33,616 nucleotides of DNA from Thermoplasmata archaeon. Its GTDB lineage: Archaea > Thermoplasmatota > Thermoplasmata > Lutacidiplasmatales > UBA184. The translations under genes and the position numbers were made by a program. The stretch's first letter is position 1; every line of letters starts with the position of its first letter. The stretch covers positions 1 to 33,616 of the forward strand of contig JASHUS010000131.1 of NCBI GenBank assembly GCA_030039865.1. The letters run 5' to 3'. Positions 23,391 to 30,721 of this stretch are shown here, in pieces. Under the pieces are notes generated by a model. The model made no database searches, had not been told where the DNA came from, and was given only the letters and a program-made list of their open reading frames with translations.

Positions 23391-24104
23391 CTACTCTTCG
23401 CGGGGACGCCGACGTCGGGGCCGCTCGTCGTCATCCTCGGAGCGGTCGCGTCGGTTCCGGTCGGGGTACGCACGGCGCGTGCCCCCCGGGCGGCCCCGGA
23501 ACGGAGGGCGCGAACTTCCGCCTCCCCGGTAGTCCCGGCGGCCCTGGAAGCTCGGCCGGCCACCGTAGCGGGGGCGGGCTCCGGGTCCCTCGCGGGGGGG
23601 AAGGGTGAACCGGTTGCCGCACGAGTCGCACTCCCCGACGAGGACGCCATCGTCGCCCGTCGTGAACCGCAGCGGCGCGCCGCACTTCCGGCACGGTCGG
23701 CTCCGGGGGCCCCCTTCGGCGGAGGCGGGAGCTCGATCGCGCGGCGTGAACCGGGGTCGCTCCTCCCGAGACCGCTCGGCCCCTTCCGGACGGTAGACCA
23801 CAGTGGATTCGCAGTCCGTGCAGACGGCCAGGACCGTCCCGTTCCGACCCGCGCGGAACGCGACCGGAGCGCCGCACTCCTCGCACTCGGGCGCGTCGGC
23901 CCCGGACTCGCCGGCGACGATCACGGGTGCGCCGACCGTCGTGGCACCCCCGGGCTCCACGGTAACGGGCAGGTGCCCGGCGAGCGTCGAGCCTTCCACG
24001 TAGGCGAACTCCTTCGCGCAGGAGGGACAGGTCCCCGTTCGTAGAACGACGGCCCGTTCCGTGAACTCCATCTCGGACCCGCAGGCCGGGCAGGAAGCGG
24101 TCAT
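23391..24104 (-). CDS. Three-zinc-ribbon protein with RG-rich tail
   Basis: A 237-residue protein with three zinc ribbons, each with two CxxC pairs: C5/C8-C26/C29, C74/C77-C95/C98, and C138/C141-C159/C162. Each second half ends in the common ribbon form C-x-x-C-x-x-x-F/V. Spacers between ribbons are acidic/neutral, while residues 170-237 are low-complexity Arg, Gly, Pro and Asp (GGRPSFQGRRDYRGGG, then mixed RDRSEDDDERPRRRR). RG-rich tails are known RNA-binding elements in eukaryotes and in some archaeal proteins. The ATG at 24104 is 30 bp after a TATA-like box. Possible roles are RNA binding or transcription/translation factor assembly; no known family was recognised for the whole protein. 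It converges on the transporter gene. Confidence 0.75.
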   Translation of the reverse strand: MTASCPACGSEMEFTERAVVLRTGTCPSCAKEFAYVEGSTLAGHLPVTVEPGGATTVGAPVIVAGESGADAPECEECGAPVAFRAGRNGTVLAVCTDCESTVVYRPEGAERSREERPRFTPRDRAPASAEGGPRSRPCRKCGAPLRFTTGDDGVLVGECDSCGNRFTLPPREGPGARPRYGGRPSFQGRRDYRGGGSSRPPFRGRPGGTRRAYPDRNRRDRSEDDDERPRRRRPREE

Positions 24105-24130
24105 GATCGCAGGCATCAGCCCGGCGGGGC

Positions 24131-24138
24131 AGATTAGC
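24131..24138 (-). promoter_or_regulatory. TATA-like box for the zinc-ribbon gene
   Basis: Minus-strand GCTAATCT, centred about 30 bp before the ATG at 24104. It is a weak match, but the spacing agrees with other genes in the window and favours this start over the ATG at 24116. Confidence 0.4.
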
Positions 24139-24349
24139 TCAAGCCTTCGATTCGGGGCGGGGGATCCCGGACCCCATCCGCCCCGGTCGGCCGAGTGTGA
24201 CCGATCGCTGACGAGTCCGGTCAATATGCCGTGGCGGTGGGTTCGGCGCTCGAGGCGCTTTCGATGGACCCGGTACGCGTCGGGCCGCGGGGCGAGAATC
24301 GTCCGGAGACGCGCCGGCCGCTCGCTCCGCCCTCCGGTCCATCTCGTAC

Positions 24350-24356
24350 GTTATGG
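24350..24356 (+). promoter_or_regulatory. TATA-like box for the ABC exporter operon
   Basis: GTTATGG centred 30 bp before the ATG at 24383. An earlier in-frame ATG (24353) lies inside this element, so it would be upstream of the predicted transcript start and is unlikely to be used. Confidence 0.5.
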
Positions 24357-24382
24357 TCGAATCGGATACTGCGCGCGCGACG

Positions 24383-25396
24383 ATGACCGACGCGATCCAC
24401 GTCGAGGGCCTGTCGAAGACGTACAACGGGACGGTCCGCGCGGTCGACAACATCTCGTTCTCGGTCACCCCCGGCGAAGCGTTCGGCTTCCTCGGGCCGA
24501 ACGGAGCCGGGAAGACCACGACGGTCTCCGTTCTCACCGCCCAGCTGGCGCCCACCGCGGGGCACGCCACGGTCGACGGGATCGACGTCTTCCGCGACCC
24601 GGCCGAGATCAAGCGCCGGATCGGGCTCGTGTTCCAGGAGTCGACCGCCGATAGCGATCTCACCGGACGCGAGAACCTCGAGCTCGCCGCGGCGCTGTTC
24701 GGGGTCCCGCGACGGGACGTCAAGACGAGGATCGACTCGTTGCTCGAGCGCATGCAGATCGGGGACGCCGCCGATCGCCTCGCGAAGACGTACTCGGGCG
24801 GCATGCGGCGCCGCCTCGAGCTCGCGGTCGGCATCATCCACTCGCCGCGGGTCCTCTTCCTGGACGAGCCGACGCTCGGCCTCGACCCGCAGGGACGGGC
24901 CGGTTTTTGGCGGTACGTCCAGGAGCTCCAGAAGGAGAACGGGATGACCGTCTTCGTCACGACCCACTATCTCGACGAAGCGGATTCGATCTGCGAGCGT
25001 CTCGCGATCATCGACCACGGCCACATCGTCGCGACAGGGAGTCCGTCCGAGCTCAAGGACCGGATCGGGGGGGACGTCGTCACGATCCGGACCTCGCGGA
25101 CGGATGCGTCGATCGAGACGGCCCTCCGGGCCCTGCCCGGCGTCACCGCCGTATCCGTGCAGGACGGGGCCTATCGGGTCAAGGCGCCGAAGGGCGACGC
25201 GCTCGTGCCGGTGCTCGTGCAGACCTGTGTGCAGCTCGGGGTCGGGCTCAGCTCGGTGTCGCTGAAGCGACCGAGCCTGGACGAGGTCTTCCTCGAGTTC
25301 ACGGGCCGGGAGTACCGGGAGGACGGGGTCACGGCCACGGACCGGGCCGTGCGGATCGGTCAGGTCAGCCAGGCGTTCGGGAGGTCCCGGCGATGA
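24383..25396 (+). CDS. ABC-2 type exporter ATPase (DrrA/CcmA-like)
   Basis: A 337-residue ATP-binding subunit. Walker A GPNGAGKT (38-45), Q-loop VFQESTADSDLTGRENL, signature YSGGMRRRLE, Walker B VLFLDEPTLGLDP and the switch His in FVTTHYLDEAD are all intact. The C-terminal part (about 220-320) is the extra domain found in drug, lipid or polysaccharide exporter ATPases of this class (ending PSLDEVFLEFTGREYRED). The start at 24383 is set by the TATA-like box; the upstream ATG at 24353 is less likely. The stop overlaps the permease ATG in an ATGA arrangement. The transported substrate is not indicated by the neighbours. Confidence 0.92.
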   Translation: MTDAIHVEGLSKTYNGTVRAVDNISFSVTPGEAFGFLGPNGAGKTTTVSVLTAQLAPTAGHATVDGIDVFRDPAEIKRRIGLVFQESTADSDLTGRENLELAAALFGVPRRDVKTRIDSLLERMQIGDAADRLAKTYSGGMRRRLELAVGIIHSPRVLFLDEPTLGLDPQGRAGFWRYVQELQKENGMTVFVTTHYLDEADSICERLAIIDHGHIVATGSPSELKDRIGGDVVTIRTSRTDASIETALRALPGVTAVSVQDGAYRVKAPKGDALVPVLVQTCVQLGVGLSSVSLKRPSLDEVFLEFTGREYREDGVTATDRAVRIGQVSQAFGRSRR

Positions 25397-26238
25397 TGCG
25401 GGAGCTCGGGGCGCTCACGCGCCGGGAACTCCTGCGGATCGCGCGGAATCCCCAGGCGATCGCCACCTCGCTGCTGCTGCCGATCCTCTACCTCGTGCTG
25501 TTCGGTCAGGCGTTCAACCTGAACCACATCAGCTCGCTCAGTCCCGTCCCGCTCCCGCCGTCCGTCTTCCTCGAGCTCTACCGCGGCGCGCCGTCGTACT
25601 TCTCCTACTTCAGCGCGGGGATGACCGGGTTCGTCTCGGTCACCGCCACCCTGTTCGTCGGGGCGAACGTCATCTTCGACCGGCTGTTCGGCACGCTGAA
25701 GCGGACCGCGGCGAGCCCCGCGCGCCCGAGCGTGATCTTCGGCGCCCGCCTGATCGCGGGTTCCATGCAGCCGATCGGACTCGCCTTCCTCGTCCTCGGC
25801 CTCTCGCTCCTGCTCGGCCACGTCGGCCTCTCGGGCCTCGACGTGACCGCGTCGGTCGGCGTCGTCGGCGCGCTCGAGATCGTCGGCGCGATCGTGATCC
25901 TCTCCGTGATGTTCGCGTCGCTGTTCATCGCGATCGGCTTCAGCCTGCAGCAGCCCCAGACGTACTTCGCGGTCGTGAACGCGATCAACCTGCCCGTGCT
26001 GCTCACGTCCGCGGCGCTCTACCCGTGGGGGATCCTGCCCGACTGGCTGAAGAACGTCGCCTCGTACAACCCGATCACCCTCGCCGTGAACGTGCTCCGC
26101 GAGAACCTCTTCGCGGGGGCGTCGGCCTACTATCCGTACAGCGCGGGCGTCTACCTGCTGGGCCTCTTCGGCTGGGCGATCGCGATGTTCCTGGTCGCGA
26201 CGGTCCTCGCGAACCGGGCGCTCGCGCCCCAGCGGTAG
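25393..26238 (+). CDS. ABC-2 type exporter permease
   Basis: A 281-residue permease with six membrane helices: first at LLLPILYLVLFGQAFNL, followed by a large outer loop (HISSLSPVPLPPSVFLELYRGAPS), then YFSAGMTGFVSVTATLFVGANVIFDR, FGARLIAGSMQPIGLAFLVLGLS, and three more. SPARPSVIFGARL and PWGILPDWLKNVASYNPITL (split into two adjacent stretches) are typical ABC-2 features. The frame begins with ATGATG at 25393, the first ATG overlapping the ATPase stop by 4 bp, with a GAGGT ribosome site at 25381-25385. It forms the membrane part of the exporter; two copies usually dimerise. Confidence 0.92.
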   Translation: MMRELGALTRRELLRIARNPQAIATSLLLPILYLVLFGQAFNLNHISSLSPVPLPPSVFLELYRGAPSYFSYFSAGMTGFVSVTATLFVGANVIFDRLFGTLKRTAASPARPSVIFGARLIAGSMQPIGLAFLVLGLSLLLGHVGLSGLDVTASVGVVGALEIVGAIVILSVMFASLFIAIGFSLQQPQTYFAVVNAINLPVLLTSAALYPWGILPDWLKNVASYNPITLAVNVLRENLFAGASAYYPYSAGVYLLGLFGWAIAMFLVATVLANRALAPQR

Positions 26239-26248
26239 CGGAGACGGG

Positions 26249-26959
26249 TCACGGGGCCGGCCCGGCGCCGGATCCCCGTACCGCTCCGCGAAGGCCGACC
26301 GCGATCGCGAGCCGGACGGCCAGGAGCGCGACGAGGAAGAGCGGCAGCAGGAAGAGTTCGCCCCCCGGCCAGCTCCCGCCGAGGGCCTCCCCGCCCCAGA
26401 ACACGGCGAAGGCGAACAGCATCGACGTCGCGCCCCACTTGAGCCAGGGGACCTTGATGCGCCGGATCTGCTGGTGCACGGCGAGGGTGGCGACGGCGAG
26501 CACTGCCCCCGCCGCGATCGCGCCGAGGAGCGCCGACGGGCCGTAACCGGCCGCAGTGAGCGCGAGGAGGACGACCACCACCTCGGTCGACTCGACGGCG
26601 CCGACGGCGAATCCACCGGCGAATGGGACGATCGATCGCGATGGGCCCGCCGGGGGCCCCGAGCCGTGGACGGCCCACCGGTAGCTGCGGAGCGTGCTTG
26701 GGAAGAGGAAGATGCCGAATCCCGCGAGCGTGACGGCCGCGGCGCCGAGCAGCTCGGACTTCGGGAGCGCGGTCAGGACCGCACCGAAGGTGAACGCGAT
26801 CGCCGCGACGACGAGGATCCCGAGGAGCGCGCCGGCCGCGCCGTGGGCGATCCCGCGTTGATCGGCCGTGAGGGCGAAGACGAGGGCGACGACCTCGGTC
26901 ATCTCGACCACGGTGATCACGAAGCCGGCCGCGAGCGCCGGGCCGAAGAGGGAGATCAT
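26249..26959 (-). CDS. Membrane protein with duplicated E-x-T/S-E-V-V motif
   Basis: A 236-residue protein with six or seven membrane helices in two similar halves. Half one has GFVITVVEMTEVVALVFALTA and half two GFAVGAVESTEVVVVLLALTA, each followed by a helix and a G/A-rich helix, so an internal duplication is plain. Buried paired Glu residues in duplicated helices resemble cation transporters of the LysE superfamily, including GDT1/TMEM165 (E-x-G-D-K/R motif) and COG4280 proteins, but the exact motif differs. Ion or metal transport is inferred only. Its ATG overlaps the stop of the upstream gene by 4 bp (ATGA), so both are translated together. It converges with the ABC exporter permease, stops 11 bp apart. 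Confidence 0.78.
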   Translation of the reverse strand: MISLFGPALAAGFVITVVEMTEVVALVFALTADQRGIAHGAAGALLGILVVAAIAFTFGAVLTALPKSELLGAAAVTLAGFGIFLFPSTLRSYRWAVHGSGPPAGPSRSIVPFAGGFAVGAVESTEVVVVLLALTAAGYGPSALLGAIAAGAVLAVATLAVHQQIRRIKVPWLKWGATSMLFAFAVFWGGEALGGSWPGGELFLLPLFLVALLAVRLAIAVGLRGAVRGSGAGPAP

Positions 26960-27588
26960 TCGAACGCGTACTCGGTCACCTGGGACCGCAGGACGGGCAG
27001 TCGGGTACGCAAGGCCGAGACCACGTCCTTCACATCGGTTGGACGGATCTTGCCCCACAGGTCGAGGCTTACCGCGTGCGTGCGCTCCCGATGCACCCGA
27101 CGCACCACGAGATCGGCCCGGAACGCGGGTCGCCCCGAGAGGCGCACGGCGAAGGATCGCGCGCCGGTCAGGTGCTTCCAGCGATCGTCGCGGAGGGCCC
27201 GGAGCATGTGGCCGACCGGCTCGACGAGGCCCGGGTGCGTCGCTTCCGGCAGCGGCAGCCATCCGCCCGGCTCGACTTCCCAGTGGTCGACCCGCGTGAA
27301 CCCCCGCGCGGAGAGCGCGTGCAGCGACTCCCCGACGAGCCGGAGCAGGTCCCCGATCTCGACGACCTGGCGCTCCCGAATGAGCGCCTCCATCTGGCGG
27401 AAGACGGGCAGGCCCACATCGCGGACGACCTCGTGATGCAGATCGACCTCGAGGTGCACGTGATGGAACGGTCGCGCGCGTCGACGGGATCGACCCGGAG
27501 CGACGCTCGTGGGCCACTCGAGGAACGACGTAGGTCCGGTCAGGTCCGGGGCGGAGATCGCGGGCTCCGGTAGAGGGGGCGGCGCCAT
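26956..27588 (-). CDS. Protein of unknown function, partner of the duplicated membrane protein
   Basis: A 210-residue soluble-looking protein, not recognised. After a Pro-rich N-terminus (MAPPPLPEP) comes RPFHHVHLEVDLHHEV, a His/acid cluster that could bind metal, then an amphipathic helix (VFRQMEALIRERQVVEIGDL), strands such as FTRVDHWEVEPGGWLPL, and a C-terminal alpha/beta stretch (FRADLVVRRVHRERTHAVSLDLWG). It overlaps the downstream membrane protein by 4 bp. The ATG at 27588 was chosen because the upstream sequence of the frame is Arg/Pro-rich shadow of the opposite strand. If the membrane protein moves a cation, this could be its sensor or cytoplasmic subunit; that is inference. Confidence 0.68.
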   Translation of the reverse strand: MAPPPLPEPAISAPDLTGPTSFLEWPTSVAPGRSRRRARPFHHVHLEVDLHHEVVRDVGLPVFRQMEALIRERQVVEIGDLLRLVGESLHALSARGFTRVDHWEVEPGGWLPLPEATHPGLVEPVGHMLRALRDDRWKHLTGARSFAVRLSGRPAFRADLVVRRVHRERTHAVSLDLWGKIRPTDVKDVVSALRTRLPVLRSQVTEYAFE

Positions 27589-27695
27589 GGCGAACGTCGC
27601 CGTCAACCCCCCGGGGGATTTGGCCTCGAGGTGCGGACTCCATCCCGACCGGACCCGCTCGGGCGAAGGATGACGCGTGAGTCCGCCGGCTGGAC

Positions 27696-27701
27696 TATAA
27701 G
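27696..27701 (+). promoter_or_regulatory. TATA box for the 51-residue gene
   Basis: TATAAG in GGACTATAAGCC, centred 28 bp before the GTG at 27726. The reverse reads CTTATAGTCC and could serve the divergent gene at 27588 only with a leader near 80 nt. Confidence 0.55.
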
Positions 27702-27725
27702 CCAGGAGGAAGGTTCCGAAGGATC

Positions 27726-27881
27726 GTGTGCGATCTCCCGGAAGAGGACCTCGCGGAGTATCTGCTCTGGCGCGAGCGGGCGGCAGCACGGCCCCCCGAG
27801 CGCGCGACTTCGCGAACGCCCGCGGCGGAGACGTCCCGCACCCGTGCTTCCGAGCAGCTCCTGGCCGAAGTCGAAGCCTAG
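27726..27881 (+). CDS. Small acidic/basic helical protein (51 residues)
   Basis: A short ORF starting GTG, with a TATA box centred 28 bp upstream. The N-terminal half is a charged helix (LPEEDLAEYLLWRERAAA); a Pro/Thr/Arg-rich linker leads to a second helix (SEQLLAEVEA). No family is recognised. An AGGAGGA stretch lies about 17 nt before the GTG, too far for an efficient ribosome site. A 10-bp-arm palindrome follows 14 bp after the stop. The promoter and the amphipathic ends support a real gene, but in high-GC DNA a frame this short can arise by chance. Confidence 0.45.
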   Translation: MCDLPEEDLAEYLLWRERAAARPPERATSRTPAAETSRTRASEQLLAEVEA

Positions 27882-27895
27882 CGGGGGACTTCCCC

Positions 27896-27916
27896 GACGC
27901 GCGGGACCCGCGCGTC
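27896..27916. repeat. Near-perfect 10-bp inverted repeat
   Basis: GACGCGCGGG, one A, then CCCGCGCGTC: two perfect 10-bp arms with a single central base, flanked by further partial pairing (CCC before, GGG after). It lies 14 bp after the stop of the 51-residue gene and about 80 bp before the next TATA box. It could be a hairpin in RNA, aiding termination, or a dyad operator bound by a dimeric regulator. Confidence 0.55.
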
Positions 27917-27996
27917 GTCGGGCCCGCCGAGGGGGCGCCGCCGATCGGACCGGCCCGTGGACGGGGTATGTCGAGATATAGCATTACACTACGAAC

Positions 27997-28005
27997 TATT
28001 TATTT
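27997..28005 (+). promoter_or_regulatory. TATA box in an AT-rich island
   Basis: TATTTATTT, centred 28 bp before the ATG at 28029. It lies in a 70-bp patch (about 27965-28035) that is much richer in A/T than its surroundings and includes a second TATA-like string (GATATAG, 27974-27980). Confidence 0.6.
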
Positions 28006-28028
28006 CGCATCGTGGCAACATACTAGGC

Positions 28029-28265
28029 ATGAGCGAATACTCGGGCGAGGCGCCGCGGATTCCGATCGAGCGACCGGGTGCGGGCGACGAGGTCTCGCGG
28101 CGCCGGGCGGGGCCCGTGGGTGAGTTCCTGGCGCTGGAGTTCCCTCGGGAAAGTGTCGCCTGGGTGCTGGGCGATGCGGATCGTCCTCGCCGAGCCCGGA
28201 CGGCCCGATCGAACCCGCCTCGGACCCGGGTCTGGGCGCTATTCGGTCGCGGTCGTACGGACTAG
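28029..28265 (+). CDS. Small orphan protein (78 residues)
   Basis: Not recognised. The ATG is 28 bp after a clear TATA box. The sequence has an N-terminal polar part (MSEYSGEAPRIPIERPG), a centre that could fold (GPVGEFLALEFPRESVAWVL) and an Arg-rich C-terminus (RPRRARTARSNPPRTRVWAL), suggesting nucleic-acid contact. An in-frame extension upstream to 27957 reads into the promoter and was not used. No homologue is known to me; coding status rests on the promoter and on a modestly protein-like centre. Confidence 0.5.
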   Translation: MSEYSGEAPRIPIERPGAGDEVSRRRAGPVGEFLALEFPRESVAWVLGDADRPRRARTARSNPPRTRVWALFGRGRTD

Positions 28266-28319
28266 TTCCGGCGGCCGTGCGGCCGAAACCCCGAAAGGAC
28301 GCGAGAGCTTCCGGGGCGC

Positions 28320-28811
28320 ATGGGTGAGCTCGAGAATCCCGAGGAGAATCCGTGCTTCGGATGCGGCCCCCGACACCCTCGGGGGCTGCACCTGCGATTT
28401 GAATCCGTGCAGGCCGAGGACGGCGTTCCCGAGGTCGCGACCCGTTTCACGCCGCAGCCCGACGAGATCGGATGGCCGACGCTCTTCCACCACGGACTCC
28501 ACTTCACGGTGCTCTACGAGGCGTCGTACTGGACCGCCCTGACGTTGGGAGGAAGGCTGTGGGTGAGCACGGGTCCGATCCGCTACGACGCCCGGCGTCT
28601 CCCGCGGGTGGGCGTGGAGCACGTGGCCCGCGCGCGGGTCCTCGAGAGGTCCGCGTCGTCCCTCTCCATTCGAGCCACCAGCGCCACCCTCGCGGGCAAG
28701 CCCTGTGGAGAGCTCGAGTCGAACTGGACGCCGGCGCGGCGTGAGGCGGTCGAGCGGGCCGGCATCACGCTGCCCGCGTACCTGCTTTCGGAGATTCCGG
28801 ACGGGGAGTGA
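28320..28811 (+). CDS. Hotdog-fold (PaaI/4HBT-like) thioesterase-family protein
   Basis: A 163-residue protein beginning ENPCFGCGPRHPRGLHLRF, the usual entry of hotdog proteins of the PaaI type (C-F-x-C-G-P-x-x-P-x-G-L). The catalytic-helix region follows as DEIGWPTLFHHGLHFTVLYEAS, where an H-G pair precedes the central hotdog helix, and later strands include VGVEHVARARVLERSAS and SLSIRATSATLAG. Such proteins cleave acyl-CoA thioesters or bind them. The usual Asp/Glu of the central helix may be Glu in LYEAS. The ATG at 28320 is consistent with the motif position. No TATA box is clear and it may be read from the gene upstream (54 bp). Substrate unknown. Confidence 0.8.
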   Translation: MGELENPEENPCFGCGPRHPRGLHLRFESVQAEDGVPEVATRFTPQPDEIGWPTLFHHGLHFTVLYEASYWTALTLGGRLWVSTGPIRYDARRLPRVGVEHVARARVLERSASSLSIRATSATLAGKPCGELESNWTPARREAVERAGITLPAYLLSEIPDGE

Positions 28812-28825
28812 CGTGGCCGAGCGCG

Positions 28826-29416
28826 TCAGTCCTGCGGTCCGGGCTCCCGAGCGAACCATCCGCCCCGCTCGAGCTCGCGCACGACGAAGTCGACGCACTC
28901 CGTCGAGGAAAGTCGCCCTGCGTCGACCTGGATCTCGGGAGCCTCGGGGGGCTCGTACGGATCGTCGACGCCGGTCATCTCGTGGATCTCTCCGGCGAGC
29001 GCCTTCCGATAGAGACCCTTGGGGTCGCGCGCCATGCAAACTTCGAGGGGTGTCGCGACGTACACCTCGACGAACCGACCGATCGTGTCGCGGGCGGCGG
29101 CGCGCGACGCGCGGTACGGGGAGATGAGCGCCACGATCGGGATGGTTTCGTGGCGGGCCAGGAGCTTCGCCACGTAGGCGACCCGGCGCGCGTGCGCCTC
29201 GCGCGACCGGCGGTCAAAACCCAGGTCCGCGCTGAGTCCCTGCCGGACCTCGTCCCCGTCGAGCAGCTCGGCGCCCCAGCCCCGCTGCTTGAGCTTCGCG
29301 AGCAGCCCCTGCGCGATCGTCGTCTTCCCGGCCGCCGGAAGACCGGTCAGCCACAGGCAGAAGCCCTCGCGGCGGGAAACGGCCGGAGGCGAGGTCGCGT
29401 CCGGCATCTCAGGCAT
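28826..29416 (-). CDS. cysC: Adenylylsulfate (APS) kinase
   Basis: A 196-residue kinase that phosphorylates adenosine 5'-phosphosulfate to PAPS, the activated sulfate donor. Walker A is GLPAAGKT (25-32), followed by the nucleotide-binding LLDGDEVRQGLSADLGF, REAHARRVAYVAKLL, the Ser/Arg motif LISPYRASRAAAR and the lid stretch DPKGLYRKALAGEI and the C-terminal DPYEPPEAPEI. All expected motifs are present, and the length is normal (about 200). Its ATG overlaps the end of sat by 8 bp, giving a sat-cysC pair in the order typical of archaeal and bacterial sulfate activation. A second ATG at 29407, just after the sat stop, is an alternative start. Confidence 0.95.
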   Translation of the reverse strand: MPEMPDATSPPAVSRREGFCLWLTGLPAAGKTTIAQGLLAKLKQRGWGAELLDGDEVRQGLSADLGFDRRSREAHARRVAYVAKLLARHETIPIVALISPYRASRAAARDTIGRFVEVYVATPLEVCMARDPKGLYRKALAGEIHEMTGVDDPYEPPEAPEIQVDAGRLSSTECVDFVVRELERGGWFAREPGPQD

Positions 29417-30575
29417 CGATCAGGACGTTCGGTCGGCGGAGGATCTCGGCGACCTCCGGGCGCAGGAGCTCGGCGGGGATCGGGCCGTTCTCGCGGAGGG
29501 CGCTTCGGATCCGGCTCTGGCTCGTGTCGATGCGATCGCTCGGGGGGTGGCCGCACGACCGGCTGCTCGTCGTTTGGCCGCATCGGCGACAATAGAACGA
29601 CTCGTCATACCGGAGGGGGACGATCCCGACGTCGTATTCGTCGAAGATCCGGTGCGCGGCGTACGGCTCGTAGAACGAGCCGACCCCCGCCTGGTCCCGA
29701 CCCACGATGTAGTGGGAGCAGCCGTAGTTCCTGCGGACGATCGCGAGGAAGAGGGCGGCCTTGGGCCCGGCGTAGCGCATCGCGATCGTGAGCGCCCCGA
29801 GCACGACCCGCTGCGGCGAGTAATAATTCGTGACGAGCGCCTCGTACGCCGCGAGGATGACCTCGGGTCGGTAGTCGCCCTTCTTGAGGCGGCCCACGAC
29901 CGGATGGATCAAGAGGCCGTCCACGTCCTCGCGTTCGAGCGTGACGCGCTGCAGGTACTCGTGCGCGACGTGCGGGGGGTTGCGGCACTGGTACGCTGCG
30001 ACCGACGACCAGCCTTTCTTCGCGAACAACGCGCGCAGCTCCCGGGGGGTGTACTCGAGGGGCGCCGTCGACTCCGGAAGACGCCGCAGAAGGTCGATCG
30101 AACCGGCGAGCGCCGTGTCCCCCCAGTTCGTGAGGTCCGCGACGTTCGGATGCTTCGCATCCGTCGTTCCGTAGACCGACCGTGCGAGCCGGGACCGGTC
30201 GACCGCGAACTTCTCGCTGAGGTGAAGGATCCCGATCAGGTGCCCCGAGGCGTCCTCGAGCCCGAGATCGTCGCCGGGGGCCGCGGCGTCGACCACGGAA
30301 CGGTTCGTGGGGCCGGCCGGTGCGAGGAGAATCGGGATCGACCAGGGAAGACCGCTCGGCAAGTGGGCGTCGCGCTCGACCGACTCGAGCTCGGCCGATC
30401 CCATGAACCCGATGAGCGGGCTGTAGGCCCCGATGCCAATCTTGTCGAGATCATAGAGCTCATCGATCGACGGTCGGACCCTCGGCAGATCCCGCGCCTC
30501 GTTCTCCCGACGGGCGCGTTCCACGTCGGAGATGCCGCGGTCGACGAGCGACCCACCGTACCCGGTCGGTATCAT
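29409..30575 (-). CDS. sat: Sulfate adenylyltransferase (ATP sulfurylase)
   Basis: A 388-residue enzyme that makes adenosine 5'-phosphosulfate from ATP and sulfate. Motifs: PUA-like N-terminal domain (LDKIGIGAYSPLIGFMGS), the catalytic QCRNPPHVAHEYLQR (196-210), HPVVGRLKKGDYRPEV, YAGPKAALFLAIVRRNYGC and GRDQAGVGSFYEPYAAH. Near the C-terminus FYCRRCGQTTSSRSCGH gives three Cys and one His, a probable zinc site seen in archaeal and some bacterial Sat proteins. The ATG at 30575 was chosen because MIPTGYGGSLVDR is close to known Sat starts (P-H-G-G-x-L). Just upstream is a 6-bp-arm hairpin. It is followed by cysC with an 8-bp overlap. No APS reductase or PAPS reductase is in the window. Confidence 0.95.
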   Translation of the reverse strand: MIPTGYGGSLVDRGISDVERARRENEARDLPRVRPSIDELYDLDKIGIGAYSPLIGFMGSAELESVERDAHLPSGLPWSIPILLAPAGPTNRSVVDAAAPGDDLGLEDASGHLIGILHLSEKFAVDRSRLARSVYGTTDAKHPNVADLTNWGDTALAGSIDLLRRLPESTAPLEYTPRELRALFAKKGWSSVAAYQCRNPPHVAHEYLQRVTLEREDVDGLLIHPVVGRLKKGDYRPEVILAAYEALVTNYYSPQRVVLGALTIAMRYAGPKAALFLAIVRRNYGCSHYIVGRDQAGVGSFYEPYAAHRIFDEYDVGIVPLRYDESFYCRRCGQTTSSRSCGHPPSDRIDTSQSRIRSALRENGPIPAELLRPEVAEILRRPNVLIDA

Positions 30576-30580
30576 GCGCC

Positions 30581-30619
30581 CGAGGCCCGAGCCTCGGCGT
30601 CGATCGTCAGAACCGGTTC
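30581..30619 (-). repeat. Inverted repeats just upstream of sat
   Basis: A hairpin-capable repeat CGAGGC-CCGA-GCCTCG at 30581-30596 starts 6 bp before the sat ATG, and a perfect 10-bp palindrome GAACCGGTTC lies at 30610-30619. The first could block or modulate the ribosome if it is in the mRNA; the second is at the place where a promoter element or operator would be expected. No clear TATA box is seen here. Confidence 0.4.
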
Positions 30620-30721
30620 GGAATCGGGGCAGAGGGCGGGGAATTCGCCGCGCGCGGGCCGGAGAAGGGAGACGACTCCCAGGGCGTTCTCGGACATCGC
30701 CCCGGGAGCAGGTCGGCGGTT

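Noticed and set aside
27961..28028. AT-rich patch as an attachment site or tRNA remnant
   Set aside because: No tRNA-like arms, direct repeats or integrase nearby; two TATA-like strings explain the composition.
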